In this document: piece by piece, positions 51,799 to 56,562 of the stretch
Layout of the letters: each line of letters opens with the position of its first letter
Position numbering within the stretch: the stretch's first letter is position 1
Source of the DNA: Hemibagrus wyckioides
Lineage: Eukaryota; Chordata; Actinopteri; Siluriformes; Bagridae
Length of the DNA: 64,000 bases
Direction: 5' to 3'
Assembly: GCF_019097595.1 (NCBI RefSeq)
Contig: NC_080734.1
Span: 8,376,392 to 8,440,391, forward strand
Notes under the pieces: model-generated
What the model saw: only the letters and a program-made list of their open reading frames with translations
Databases searched by the model: none
Told to the model about the DNA's origin: nothing
Made by a program: the position numbers and the translations under genes

Positions 51799-52064
51799 AA
51801 TTAGACAGGAGAGAAAAAGACAGATTCAGGGTGTGAAAGAGAGATCAGATAGCGCGAAAGAGAGAGAGAGAGGAATATTAGACAGGAGAGAAAAAGAGAT
51901 TGAGGGAGTCAAAGAGAGAGAGAGCTCACAGATGAGAGAAAGTGAGAGAAAGAACGGAAATGTTTAGTGACTCAGCTTTCTTTACCTTCATCTTGAGCTC
52001 TCACACACGACACTATTGCCACTGCCATGAAGGCAGACGCTGCCAAACACAGCCTTCTCTTCAT
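398..52064 (-). CDS. col12a1: Collagen type XII alpha-1 chain, 54 coding exons, C-terminal part outside window
   Basis: Encodes a secreted FACIT collagen that decorates collagen I fibrils in tendon, ligament, fascia and dermis. Joining 54 GT/AG-bounded exons gives 2863 codons plus one base with no internal stop. Predicted residues: signal peptide 1-24, FN3-1 27-113, linker 114-132, VWA1 133-333, FN3-2 334-430, VWA2 431-631, FN3-3 to FN3-8 632-1190, VWA3 1191-1384, FN3-9 to FN3-24 1385-2838 with a seven-residue linker at 1750-1756, and a proline-rich linker from 2839. The VWA/FN3 order up to VWA3 is that of vertebrate collagen XII, not XIV, which has only two VWA domains. VWA4, the TSPN-like domain and triple helices are expected left of base 1. 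Domain-boundary introns are phase 1, and introns inside the later FN3 domains are phase 0, so domains can be duplicated or skipped in frame. The a/b teleost paralogue is not resolved. Confidence 0.97.
561..2612 (-). CDS. col12a1: col12a1 FN3-24, last FN3 before VWA4 (two exons)
   Basis: Exons 2496-2612 ([34 protein letters not shown]) and 561-713 ([32 protein letters not shown]). It has two cysteines, at the same places as in human (TFCVKW, SHCF), probably forming a disulfide. The tail PNLEGPGVS is nearly invariant. Confidence 0.96.
714..2495. other. col12a1 intron, no feature seen
   Basis: A 1.8-kb intron inside FN3-24. A plus-strand open frame at 2052-2435 has low-complexity composition and no recognisable domain. 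Nothing else was identified. Confidence 0.6.
2735..3462 (-). CDS. col12a1: col12a1 FN3-23 (two exons)
   Basis: Exons 3343-3462 and 2735-2881. [18 protein letters not shown] and [17 protein letters not shown] agree with human [13 protein letters not shown], a diagnostic collagen XII segment. The second exon has [21 protein letters not shown]. The internal intron is phase 1, as in the last FN3. Confidence 0.96.
4022..4262. repeat. Dispersed fish repeat in col12a1 intron
   Basis: AT-rich intron sequence gives way to a GC-richer block. It includes CACAGTGAAATTCTTTC, GGAAGTTGGGGTCAGAGC, GGGGCTTGAACCCCGACC and an end reading GAGTTACCATTGCC. I recognise this layout from repeats widespread in teleost genomes but cannot name the family. 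A fragment of the same type lies at 39945-40066. Confidence 0.6.
4404..5749 (-). CDS. col12a1: col12a1 FN3-22 (two exons)
   Basis: Exons 5607-5749 and 4404-4533. [36 protein letters not shown], then [19 protein letters not shown] and [10 protein letters not shown]. It matches the human repeat SGPRNLRVFGETTNS. Confidence 0.95.
4534..8478. other. col12a1 introns 4.5-8.5 kb, mostly featureless
   Basis: Introns of 1.1 kb (4534-5606) and 2.4 kb (6044-8478) flank two coding exons. They are AT-rich. The only features seen are a GA dinucleotide tract at 7251-7275 and a short AAT tract near 6608. Confidence 0.5.
5914..8621 (-). CDS. col12a1: col12a1 FN3-21 (two exons)
   Basis: Exons 8479-8621 and 5914-6043. 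[36 protein letters not shown], then [19 protein letters not shown] and [12 protein letters not shown]. It matches the human repeat LARNVQVYNPTPNS, so it lies just outside the expansion. The internal intron is 2.4 kb. Confidence 0.95.
8622..10890. other. col12a1 introns of FN3-20/FN3-21
   Basis: Introns of 1.0 and 1.1 kb with no recognised element except a small perfect hairpin at 10625-10652 (12-bp arms, 4-nt loop). Confidence 0.5.
9640..11030 (-). CDS. col12a1: col12a1 FN3-20, array unit 7 of 7
   Basis: Exons 10891-11030 and 9640-9769. [36 protein letters not shown], then [19 protein letters not shown] and [12 protein letters not shown]. Its internal intron is 1.1 kb, much longer than those inside the array. 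Confidence 0.95.
11139..11569 (-). CDS. col12a1: col12a1 FN3-19, array unit 6 of 7
   Basis: Exons 11430-11569 and 11139-11268. [36 protein letters not shown], then [19 protein letters not shown] and [12 protein letters not shown]. Confidence 0.95.
11680..12069 (-). CDS. col12a1: col12a1 FN3-18, array unit 5 of 7
   Basis: Exons 11930-12069 and 11680-11812. [36 protein letters not shown], then [19 protein letters not shown] and [15 protein letters not shown]. The second exon is 133 nt, one codon longer than in the other units. The HADGNPR stretch resembles the human repeat that seems to be the ancestor (DHAEGNPRQYKLFY). Confidence 0.95.
12140..12400 (-). repeat. Degraded SINE-like repeat with L2-type tail
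   Basis: In the intron between FN3-17 and FN3-18. On the plus strand it shows, badly decayed, the reversed order of the family better preserved at 49.6 kb: a tail-like part, then a CACACATTGACTCC part, then AGGAAACCAGAGATCCCAGAG. Confidence 0.5.
12766..13192 (-). CDS. col12a1: col12a1 FN3-17, array unit 4 of 7
   Basis: Exons 13053-13192 and 12766-12895. [37 protein letters not shown], then [19 protein letters not shown], ending [12 protein letters not shown]. Confidence 0.95.
13297..14247 (-). CDS. col12a1: col12a1 FN3-16, array unit 3 of 7
   Basis: Exons 14108-14247 and 13297-13426. [36 protein letters not shown], then [19 protein letters not shown]. The first half is the most diverged in the array (RISDATF instead of QVTDPT). 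Confidence 0.95.
13668..13841. repeat. Direct repeat pair in FN3-16 intron
   Basis: Two copies of about 44 bp, at 13669-13712 and 13799-13842. They share TTTTCACACTTGCTTTGCTC and differ at only a few positions (CAAGCGATCC versus CAAGTGATCC). Start-to-start spacing is 130 bp. It lies in the intron interrupting one unit of the FN3 array. Confidence 0.8.
14343..14967 (-). CDS. col12a1: col12a1 FN3-15, array unit 2 of 7
   Basis: Exons 14828-14967 and 14343-14472. [36 protein letters not shown], then [19 protein letters not shown] and [10 protein letters not shown]. Its first exon has Arg-Ala instead of the usual Lys-Pro at the domain joint. Confidence 0.95.
15130..15517 (-). CDS. col12a1: col12a1 FN3-14, array unit 1 of 7
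   Basis: Exons 15378-15517 and 15130-15259. [32 protein letters not shown], then [18 protein letters not shown]. First of seven similar modules, each a 140-nt exon (phase 1 to 0) plus a 130-133-nt exon (phase 0 to 1). Confidence 0.95.
15653..18286 (-). CDS. col12a1: col12a1 FN3-13 (two exons)
   Basis: Exons 18147-18286 ([30 protein letters not shown]) and 15653-15782 ([31 protein letters not shown]). The second half aligns with human GGRQNSVVLQKLKPD. This is the last repeat before the expanded FN3 array. The internal intron is 2.4 kb. Confidence 0.95.
15783..18146. other. col12a1 intron within FN3-13, with AT microsatellite
   Basis: A 2.4-kb AT-rich intron. It contains an (AT)n run at 16622-16663. 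No gene-like or transposon-like sequence was recognised in the rest. Confidence 0.6.
18731..18751 (-). CDS. col12a1: col12a1 21-nt micro-exon (linker)
   Basis: A 21-nt exon between acceptor ttctag and donor gtatgt, phase 1 on both sides. It adds about seven residues, LSKIVTP, between FN3-12 and FN3-13. Human collagen XII has a similar short insertion (ILTTQAPKS-like) at this place. Skipping it would keep the frame, so it may be an optional cassette. Confidence 0.82.
18873..19683 (-). CDS. col12a1: col12a1 FN3-12 (two exons)
   Basis: Exons 19544-19683 and 18873-19005. [33 protein letters not shown], then [19 protein letters not shown] and the acidic [14 protein letters not shown]. It is close to the human repeat with GASDVSLYRITW and PDESESDDLIGSERT. 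A foldback repeat sits in its internal intron. Confidence 0.95.
19213..19468. mobile_element. Foldback/MITE-like element between long direct repeats
   Basis: The core (about 19270-19412) folds back on itself. The left part has CCCAGTTCCCTTAGAAGGGA and CATGACTGATGCT; the right part has AGCATCAGTCATG and TTCCCTTGAAAGGGAACCGG as imperfect complements. It is flanked by near-identical direct copies of about 50 bp, each containing TGGACATTGGTGATTAAGGA (near 19213-19266 and 19415-19468). It sits in the intron splitting FN3-12. The palindromic core resembles fish MITE-type repeats; the family is not named. Confidence 0.65.
20093..21065 (-). CDS. col12a1: col12a1 FN3-11 (two exons)
   Basis: Exons 20929-21065 and 20093-20225. 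[36 protein letters not shown], then [19 protein letters not shown] and [13 protein letters not shown]. Two in-frame acceptors lie six bases apart for the second exon. The outer one (tatatag, exon start 20225) was chosen because it gives the VEV that aligns with human. Confidence 0.92.
21172..21917 (-). CDS. col12a1: col12a1 FN3-10 (two exons)
   Basis: Exons 21772-21917 and 21172-21301. [34 protein letters not shown], then [21 protein letters not shown]. It is among the more diverged repeats. The second exon's donor (CTT|gtaggt) is followed by a second possible GT 4 nt on, but only the first keeps the frame. Confidence 0.92.
22249..23776 (-). CDS. col12a1: col12a1 FN3-9 (two exons)
   Basis: Exons 23631-23776 and 22249-22378, with a phase-0 internal intron. 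The first opens with a Gly-rich joint [16 protein letters not shown] and has [19 protein letters not shown]. The second has [18 protein letters not shown]. This begins the series of split FN3 domains that continues to the left edge. Confidence 0.95.
22379..23630. other. col12a1 intron within FN3-9
   Basis: A 1.25-kb intron with a poly-A tract (22382-22404) just upstream, in plus coordinates, of the second-half exon. On the minus strand this forms a long polypyrimidine tract before the acceptor. Nothing else was recognised. Confidence 0.6.
24657..26031 (-). CDS. col12a1: col12a1 VWA3 (four exons), intact MIDAS
   Basis: Exons 25882-26031, 25540-25659, 25199-25363 and 24657-24803. MIDAS elements are all present: DGSWS, GGNTMTG and ITDGKSQDD. 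Also seen are [39 protein letters not shown] and the C-terminal [15 protein letters not shown]. It starts [13 protein letters not shown], the point at which the short XIIB-type isoform would begin after the signal exon. Confidence 0.97.
26032..27952. other. col12a1 intron before VWA3
   Basis: A 1.9-kb intron. It includes a C-rich tract near 26260-26295 and a minus-strand open stretch (about 26230-26397) that could be a cryptic exon but has a poor donor. No mobile element was recognised. Confidence 0.5.
27953..28360 (-). CDS. col12a1: col12a1 FN3-8 and linker to VWA3 (two exons)
   Basis: Exons 28168-28360 ([43 protein letters not shown]) and 27953-28077 ([16 protein letters not shown], then a proline-rich linker EAPPMDPP). 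The internal intron is phase 2, unlike any other FN3 here. The linker leads into the Cys that starts VWA3. Confidence 0.95.
29101..29172. repeat. Compound (CT)n(CA)n microsatellite
   Basis: A CT run followed directly by a CA run, about 70 bp in all. It lies just 42 nt beyond the donor of the FN3-7 exon on the minus strand, so it would be transcribed as (TG)n(AG)n near that splice site. Confidence 0.95.
29214..29480 (-). CDS. col12a1: col12a1 FN3-7 (single exon)
   Basis: A 267-nt exon with [54 protein letters not shown] and [14 protein letters not shown]. It is close to human FN3-7 (QPQTTYDITVLPIYKMGEG), which fixes its place in the series. Confidence 0.95.
29747..29795. repeat. (AAT)n microsatellite
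   Basis: About 16 copies of a TAA/ATA trinucleotide in the intron between FN3-6 and FN3-7. The rest of that 2.4-kb intron (29481-31850) shows only a C-rich stretch near 30775-30825. Confidence 0.95.
31851..32120 (-). CDS. col12a1: col12a1 FN3-6 (single exon)
   Basis: A 270-nt exon opening [17 protein letters not shown]. It contains [19 protein letters not shown] and [23 protein letters not shown]. It matches the human repeat with SPQDLVTKDITDTS. It is separated from FN3-5 by the largest intron of the window (6.4 kb). Confidence 0.95.
32353..32730. repeat. (CA)n and (TG)n microsatellites
   Basis: A CA run at 32353-32385, a looser CA-rich stretch near 32515-32560, and a TG run at 32705-32730, all in the 6.4-kb intron between FN3-5 and FN3-6. 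Confidence 0.93.
33050..33330 (+). mobile_element. Tc1-like transposase relic
   Basis: In the 6.4-kb col12a1 intron, antisense to the gene. Translation in pieces gives [19 protein letters not shown] and a decayed catalytic region where an intact Tc1-like element has a GLFQDDNAP-type motif. Reading frames are broken and both ends are missing, so it is an inactive fragment. It belongs to the same family as the relic at 49.2 kb. Confidence 0.72.
35730..36850. repeat. Strongly diverged tandem repeat
   Basis: Two phrases recur in the same orientation. Phrase A (GGAAGTTAGGTATGAAAATGT-like, preceded by GGAATATGTCAGAGCCTCT-like) occurs near 35740-35810, 35890-35935, 36340-36400 and 36670-36745. Phrase B (GGATTGTGCAAG, then GATCACAGCTCTTGGATGG-like) occurs near 36010-36045, 36233-36270, 36586-36624 and 36784-36817. 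Spacing is irregular, about 150-350 bp. No coding capacity is evident. Confidence 0.7.
36850..38520. other. Rest of the 6.4-kb intron, unassigned
   Basis: A sequence of mixed composition with short open frames on both strands and no domain I recognise. It may be old repeat DNA. Confidence 0.35.
38521..38787 (-). CDS. col12a1: col12a1 FN3-5 (single exon)
   Basis: A 267-nt exon opening [17 protein letters not shown]. It contains [38 protein letters not shown] and the G-strand end GTGTTLD. Phase 1 at both ends. Confidence 0.95.
39594..39869 (-). CDS. col12a1: col12a1 FN3-4 with an RGD tripeptide
   Basis: A 276-nt exon opening [17 protein letters not shown]. The stretch [14 protein letters not shown] puts an RGD at residues 764-766 (codons at 39745-39753), in the region between strands C' and E. 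As I recall it, human has a GGESREV-type sequence there, without RGD. The exon closes with [16 protein letters not shown]. Confidence 0.95.
40415..40693 (-). CDS. col12a1: col12a1 FN3-3 (single exon)
   Basis: A 279-nt exon opening [13 protein letters not shown] after the VWA2 exon. It has the core Trp in FRATWTSDA and an E-F region [19 protein letters not shown]. It matches human FN3-3 (VPPKDLSFSEV) in position and sequence. Confidence 0.95.
41400..41530 (+). repeat. Dispersed retroelement 3' tail
   Basis: Contains ACTTCCGTAAGTCAGTCTGG, then ATAGGGCGTCTGCCAAATGC and TATAAATGTAGATGTAAAT. This is the typical 3' tail of retroposons found throughout teleost genomes (CTCTGGATAAGGGCGTCTGC-type). 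The element body is not clear. Confidence 0.65.
41722..42324 (-). CDS. col12a1: col12a1 VWA2 (single 603-nt exon)
   Basis: A complete VWA domain in one exon. It starts with a Cys just after the splice site, then [13 protein letters not shown] (MIDAS DxSxS intact), [10 protein letters not shown] (MIDAS Thr present), [13 protein letters not shown] (MIDAS Asp present), and ends [20 protein letters not shown]. It is very close to human VWA2. VWA1 and VWA3 in this gene are split over three and four exons, so the intronless form stands out. Confidence 0.97.
42995..43285 (-). CDS. col12a1: col12a1 FN3-2 (single exon)
   Basis: A 291-nt exon with phase 1 at both ends, between VWA1 and VWA2. It contains [44 protein letters not shown] and the tail TEPLKISL that joins to the Cys of VWA2. 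The sequence agrees well with human FN3-2 as I recall it. Confidence 0.95.
43599..46360 (-). CDS. col12a1: col12a1 VWA1 (three exons), altered MIDAS
   Basis: Exons 46097-46360, 44323-44487 and 43599-43772. The A-domain fold is clear: [41 protein letters not shown], and the final helix ending in HVCSGVEDQ. Three MIDAS elements differ from the consensus. DxSxS reads DGSWG (last Ser to Gly, residue 151). The GGxTxTG threonine is Ile (GGDIRTG, residue 218). The TDG aspartate is Gly (ITGGQ, residue 251). Sibling domains VWA2 and VWA3 keep all three. The fold is probably retained and divalent-metal binding probably lost. Confidence 0.95.
44755..45347. repeat. (TG)n and long (TA)n microsatellites in VWA1 intron
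   Basis: A TG run at 44755-44776 and a TA run of about 86 bp at 45262-45347, in the 1.6-kb intron between the first two VWA1 exons. A further TG/GA mix is at 46062-46087. Nothing else was identified there. Confidence 0.93.
47226..47282 (-). CDS. col12a1: col12a1 linker exon between FN3-1 and VWA1
   Basis: A 57-nt exon with phase 1 at both ends. It encodes a hydrophilic linker, [19 protein letters not shown]. It can be skipped without changing frame. It has AG and GT boundaries and an open frame that joins FN3-1 to VWA1 smoothly. It has no domain homology of its own. Confidence 0.82.
47371..48002 (-). CDS. col12a1: col12a1 FN3-1 (two exons)
   Basis: Exons 47886-48002 and 47371-47514. The first half opens MPPSDLRFK and contains the core Trp in MTWKLPQSR. 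The second half has the [13 protein letters not shown] stretch (E-F-G strands). The internal intron is phase 1, unlike the phase-0 split used by the later FN3 repeats. Confidence 0.93.
49185..49565 (+). mobile_element. Tc1-like transposase relic
   Basis: Pieces of a DD34E-type transposase: a stretch like [12 protein letters not shown], then [20 protein letters not shown] with the catalytic Asp-containing block, and a C-terminal part with EYLLEE and [11 protein letters not shown]. Frames are broken by indels. It shares the CTTCTGACTGGTCACC block with the relic at 33.1 kb. It lies in the first coding intron of col12a1, antisense to it. Confidence 0.78.
49605..49935 (-). repeat. SINE-like repeat with L2-type tail
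   Basis: Read on the minus strand it has GGGTTTCCTCCGGGTGCTCC, GGTTTCCTCCCACAGTCCAA, GACATGC, a GTGTGTGCCCTGCGATGGGT block, CAGGGTGTATCCTGCC and ends AGATAAGCGGTACAGACAAT. This is the order of common teleost retroposons with a tail derived from L2 LINEs. The 5' tRNA-like head is not obvious. Confidence 0.75.
51643..51930. repeat. (GAAA)n and (GA)n purine-rich tract
   Basis: GAAA tetranucleotides at 51643-51731, a GA run at 51761-51793, then interrupted AGAG stretches to about 51930. On the minus strand this is a pyrimidine-rich tract starting about 55 nt after the donor of the signal-peptide exon. Confidence 0.95.
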
Positions 52065-52102
52065 TGTCACTCCGTGTCTGTCTCAGCAGAGCATGAATGG
52101 AC
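51986..52102 (-). CDS. col12a1: col12a1 exon 2: 5' UTR end and signal peptide
   Basis: The start codon is at 52062-52064. It opens 26 codons beginning [12 protein letters not shown] and continuing through a hydrophobic core to a probable cleavage after VRA. The exon ends in phase 1 at 51986 before gtaaag. The basic start followed by hydrophobic residues is a classical secretory signal. This ATG was chosen because it is the only one preceding the hydrophobic stretch within the spliced exon. Confidence 0.93.
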
Positions 52103-52231
52103 CTAAGAATCAAGCACACAGTTACACTCTGCATTCCACAACCCAAACTCATACACTATATCAACCAATACACTTACTTTCACCTAATTCCATTCCTATT
52201 CTCTCCCATAATGAATAAACTTGCCAAGGAC

Positions 52232-52256
52232 AGAGAGAGAGAGAGAGAGAGAGAGA
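52232..52256. repeat. (GA)n microsatellite in intron 1
   Basis: A pure GA run of about 25 bp, some 130 bp from the acceptor of the ATG exon in the 5' intron of col12a1. Confidence 0.9.
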
Positions 52257-52990
52257 CATATTTTGGGATGCATGGAGGTGTGACCTTCGGACATTCCAAA
52301 ATAGTTTTTGATATTACATGGAATAAAATGTAATTATAAATTATGTAAATCATCTTTATAATCATTTATAATCATTTTCATGTTAAATTTCATGTCTCAC
52401 TCAATAGCAGTAATAAACTATATATAACTCTAATGAAATTACAAAAAAAATACAACATAATAAAGTCTAAAATTAAATAGAATCTATGAAGACTGTGCTC
52501 CTAATATTCTCTCAAGCTTTAGACTTAAACTAGAACTTATAGGTCAAAAACTAAATCTAGTGCGCACAAAAAATAAATAATTTTTTTTTAATTTATTTTT
52601 TTAAAGTGACAGCTTAAAAAAATGCGTAGACATAAGACAAACTACAAGCTATAAAGCATTTGGATTTTTCTTGGACCACTATCTTTGCATTACACCATGA
52701 ATTGGGAATTCCTTTTTTATTTCATTAAGCTGCAACTTGACCAAGTCTCCACAATAAACCAGGGAAGAAGAAAAACGGTCCGAAAATCATTTTTGTTTTA
52801 ATCGCAGATATAGAGCGCCTCCTGCTGACCCCTGCAGAGTCCAATTTACGCTGGAAAGCCCACTTCAGCTCTTATTAATCTTTAGTAGACTAGGCAAAGT
52901 GCACACAGACTCTTATTGGAAATGAATAGGAAATTTACCGGATCAACAGGAATAAATGTTGCAGATCATAATTAAGAAATAATTCTTTTT

Positions 52991-53079
52991 ATTAAACCTG
53001 GCGCATGCATCACAAGAACCTAATAAAGGATTCTAATTCTATTTTATTAGGTACTTGTGATGCATGTTCCGGTTTAATG
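52991..53079. repeat. Near-perfect inverted repeat in col12a1 intron 1
   Basis: Left arm 52991-53027 includes GCATGCATCACAAGAACC and TAATAAA. Right arm about 53043-53079 includes TTTATTAGGTACTTGTGATG and CATGTTCCGGTTTAAT. The arms are about 36 bp with few mismatches, around a loop of about 15 nt. It may be a short MITE remnant; it lies about 400-490 bp downstream of the probable first exon. Confidence 0.82.
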
Positions 53080-53482
53080 AAGGGATATTACATGTGAAAT
53101 GTCCAAAAAGATTTCATCGCCATGATGCCGGGTTTAACTCAATAGAGTATTTATAAAGTCTAGGTCTAAAAATTATTAAGTGGTTAAATTAATAAAGAGT
53201 CTACTAGGGCTCACTGTTGCAATTCACAAATATCATCATTACACTTTTCAATGCAAATTTATTGCAATTTTTTTTATTATATTAATTGCGCAGAACTGCA
53301 TAAATAAATGTAGTATCAGGAATCAGCTTATATTCAGTCAACTCAACTCTTAATAAAAGAAAAAATAATTCAGAACAAAATGTGATTTTTTGTTGTTGTT
53401 GTTTTTTTTTTGTTTTTTTTTTGTTTTTTTTAATTAAACAGTAATAAGATGAATAAGCATAAGTGTCATAGTTTAAACTCAC

Positions 53483-53705
53483 CATTCAATTCCAGACAGT
53501 GTCCAAAAGAAATGAGTGATATATCACACAAACAGAGGAGGAAGAGAGTGGAGAGATCTGGTGTCCCGTCTGTCCTGGTTTACTTTGGACCTGATTGTTC
53601 ACAGACAGCCGAAGTGATACAGCCTGAGGAGGAGAGGCACGAGGAGGAGGAGGAGGAGGAAGGTCCGCTCTCCAAATGGACCAGGGTCTGTCCTTGGTCT
53701 GCTAC
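53483..53705 (-). promoter_or_regulatory. col12a1: Probable non-coding first exon and promoter of col12a1
   Basis: A good donor (AATG|gtgagttt) ends a likely 5' UTR exon at 53483. The acceptor at 52103-52104 (ttcttag) starts the ATG exon 38 nt before the start codon. The upstream limit is a guess: no TATA box was seen, but a GC-box-like run GGGGGGGCGG lies at 53711-53720 and a GAG/CTC trinucleotide tract at about 53641-53661. The transcription start is inferred, not seen. Confidence 0.5.
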
Positions 53706-53888
53706 TTAACGGGGGGGCGGTGATATTGCGTGTGTTTAAAAAAAAAGAAAAAAGAAAAAACTTACGACACCGTCCTCATCATGAGAGCTGCTGGGAGGAA
53801 TATACACTGCTGGAAACTTCTGCGCACTCCTTTGATGGGGATGGAGCTCATCCATCAGAGCAGCTCAGGAATGAAGGCTGGGGTTTTA

Positions 53889-54337
53889 CACACACGCACA
53901 CACATGCGCACACACACGCGCAGGCGTGCGCATTCGTCTTGCTCTCTTTCTGAGGACATTTCACTGGCATAATTATTAATGCAGCTAATTAATGGTATGC
54001 CTACATCTACATCTAACCCTAAACTTTTAAAACCTTTGGAGTCTCGTTTAGATTTTTATTTTTATTTTTTTAGTAAAAAAAACAAACAAACTGGGGACTG
54101 GCCAAATGTGCTTGTGGGAATATGTGGTATTTGGAACCCAACATGATAGAAAAACATCGCACACATTCACACACACACACACAAACACACACCCACACAC
54201 CCACACAGACACACACACACACACAAGCGCAAGTTACATGCAAAGACTTGCATGGATATATCTTCATCATTAAAAAAAAAAACTTTGTTCAGGAGACACG
54301 GAAGCCATAGCTATTGGAGAAGAGAAAGAAAAACACC

Positions 54338-54379
<42 letters not shown>

Positions 54380-54380
54380 A
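53889..54380. repeat. CA-rich and (TA)n(TG)n simple repeats upstream of col12a1
   Basis: A CA/CG-rich run near 53889-53925, a long CA-rich run at 54159-54226, and a TA run grading into a TG run at 54337-54380, all upstream of the putative col12a1 promoter. Confidence 0.9.
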
Positions 54381-54759
54381 TAGTGCACAACTAAAATGTT
54401 ATGATTATCTTTACAAGTTTATTTGGCTGAGATTAACTATCTATTTAAAATCATATATTTGACTTCCGGTGTTTGTGGTAGAAACATTAATTTCATTAAA
54501 AATCTCTATATCAATATTCTATGCGGAAGAAAAACTGTCATTTCCAGTGTAATTACATATTCAGTTCTACCTGTATCTGGTTCTTGTCTTTAATGCTGGG
54601 TAATGTTATAGTGCTTTATATTTATTTGTGGATGTCTCCCCCTAGCGGACATGCCGCGAACTACGCCTAAATAATTCGCTATTACATACAGTATTTATTA
54701 GAAATGCATTATCGAGCCTGTACCGTATTCCCTATCCTATTAAATGCACTAATCTAGAG

Positions 54760-55015
54760 TGTGTTAAACTATTTGGATGCCTTAGTGGTTAACCCATTTA
54801 CCGGTACTCTGGGTGCTCTGGGGGTCAAGAGACATGTGTTGTATACTGATATGGCAGTGCTAACTTGTCCTTGGTGTGTGATTGTGCCCTGTGATGGTTT
54901 GGCATCCCATTCTGGGTTTCCCCCACTTTGTGCCCAGAGTCTCCTAGGATAAACTTCAGTGTGCAACCATGGGTGGGATATGCAGTACAGAAAATGCATG
55001 TATGAGTGAATGAAA
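54760..55015 (+). repeat. Truncated SINE-like repeat with L2-type tail
   Basis: Starts with GCCTTAGTGGTTAACCC, the head typical of the teleost tRNA-type SINE, then AAGAGACATGTGTTGTA, GTGTGTGATTGTGCCCTGTG, ATGGTTTGGCATCCC and CAGAGTCTCCTAGGATAAAC, ending GCAGTACAGAAAATG. The middle is partly deleted. It is in the same family as the copy at 49.6 kb. Confidence 0.75.
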
Positions 55016-55089
55016 CATTATAATTAGTAGCATAATTAATTTCCGCTGAGGCTCACAGACTGGTTTCACGAGCATGTTAATGAGTTCAG

Positions 55090-55345
55090 TGTTCAGTGAT
55101 CTTCCTAGTCACCAGATCTGAATGCAGTAGAAAACCTTTGGGATGTGGTAGAACGGGAGATTTACAGCATGAAAGTGTACCCGAAAAATCTGAAGGAATT
55201 GTGTGATGCAATCATGTCAACATGGAACAGAATCTCTGTGGTATGCTCCCAACATCTTGTGGAGCCCATGTCACAAAGAATGAAAGGCTATATTCAAAGT
55301 AAAAGCAGGCCCTTACCAGTATTAGTATAGCATTCCTAAAAAGGT
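55090..55345 (+). mobile_element. Tc1-like transposase C-terminal relic
   Basis: Plus-strand translation reads SPDLNAVENLWDVVEREIYS, then NLKELCDAIMSTWNRIS and HLVEPMSQRMKGYIQSK. This is the typical end of a Tc1-like transposase around the last catalytic Glu. No upstream catalytic part and no terminal repeat are adjacent, so it is a fragment. Confidence 0.85.
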
Positions 55346-55737
55346 TTGTTTAAACAAGCAATAACTCATCTATAATTCTTTTTATTTCAGATAAAATACA
55401 TTTTTGAAATCTGACACATTTTGTCTTCTGCCCCAAGTCACTGCAAGCTACTGCAAAACATACCATAACTTTTAATGTCACAAAACTGGACTTTGTCTGC
55501 TCACTGGCCCCTGAGCACTTTGTTTCACAGTGAAATAATGATTACTGATGATAATCGTTGAGTTTTAAGTTTTATAAACGTAGACGAAAATGCTCCTAAT
55601 AGACCTAAGAGGAGTTTAAATAGGCTTTAAAGTTTGGAGGTAAATTAAATTGAACATTTCAAGTAAATTAAATTATTATTAAACAATTACATTACTAATT
55701 TGCCTAGTTAGCTGCCCAATTAGTATGTCACATAAGG

Positions 55738-56562
55738 TTCATGGGCGGCCAAGGTGCATCGTTGCATGTCGCGGGTCATGTGGCTGAGCTACTGTTGTCC
55801 AAATTGCTGAAGAAGTTAATGCTCGTGTTGATAAAAAGGTGTCAGAATACACAGGGCATCACAGTTTGTTGCGTATGGGGCTGCATAGCCACAGACCAGT
55901 CAGGGTGCCCATGCTGGTCCCTGTGCACTGCTGATAGCACCAACAATGGGTCCATGAGCATCAGAACTGGACCACGGAGCAATGGAAGAAGGTGGTCTGG
56001 TCTGAGGAATCACATTTTTTTTTTACATCACATGGAAGGCCTGGTGCATGTGCGTCACTTACCCGGGAAACACGTGGCACCAGGATGCACTATGGGAAGA
56101 AGGCAGTGTCATGCTTTGGGCAGTGTTCTGCTGGGAAACCTTGGGTCCTGCCATCCATGTGGATGTTACTTTGACACATACCACCTACCTAAGCAATGTT
56201 GCAGACCATGTACACCCTTCCATGGAAACAGTATTTCCTGATGTCTGTGGACTCTTTGGGCAGGACAATGTGCCGTGCCACAAAGCAAAAATGGTTCAGG
56301 AATGGTTTGATGAGCACAAGAAGTTTGAGGTGTTGACTTTCAAATTCCCTAGATCTCAGTCAAGCATCTGTGGGATATGCTGGACAAAGTGTAATCCATG
56401 AAGGCCTCATCTTGCTAACATCTTGGTGCCAGAAACCACAGCACAATTCTAGTAGAGTCCATGCCTCAATGGGTCAGGGCTGTTTTGGCAGCAAAAGGTG
56501 GACAAACACAATATTAGGTAGGTGGTCATATATACATTTTATACACCTGGTTGGTGTATACA
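55738..56562 (+). mobile_element. 5'-truncated, frameshifted Tc1-like element
   Basis: A transposase relic from the end of the DNA-binding region to the C-terminus. Recognisable pieces in shifting frames: WTTEQWKKVVWSEESHFF-like, SVMLWAVFCWETLGPAIHVD, LTHTTYLSNVADHVHPSMET, GLFGQDNVPCHKAKMVQEWF and KHLWDMLDK. The end retains GCAGCAAAAGGTGGACAAAC, GGTGGTCATA and GGTTGGTGTA, i.e. a decayed right terminal repeat. The left end is absent. The same family supplied the short derivative at 59.6-60.0 kb. Confidence 0.85.

Larger units (their letters stand above)
48003..51985. other. First coding intron of col12a1 (4.0 kb)
   Basis: Besides the Tc1 relic and the SINE-like copy it holds a T-rich/A-rich stretch at 50277-50425 and the simple repeats at 51.6-51.9 kb. 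No further exons were found; short open frames here lack any domain resemblance. Confidence 0.5.

Noticed and set aside
398..52064. Collagen XIV or another FACIT instead of XII
   Set aside because: Three VWA domains already present, 24 FN3 domains, the SDEWYTRF segment and the cox7a2 neighbour all fit XII; collagen XIV has two VWA domains and far fewer FN3.
55741..56241. 166-codon plus-strand open frame as a gene
   Set aside because: It is an out-of-register reading of a decayed Tc1-like transposase; the real protein fragments switch among three frames.
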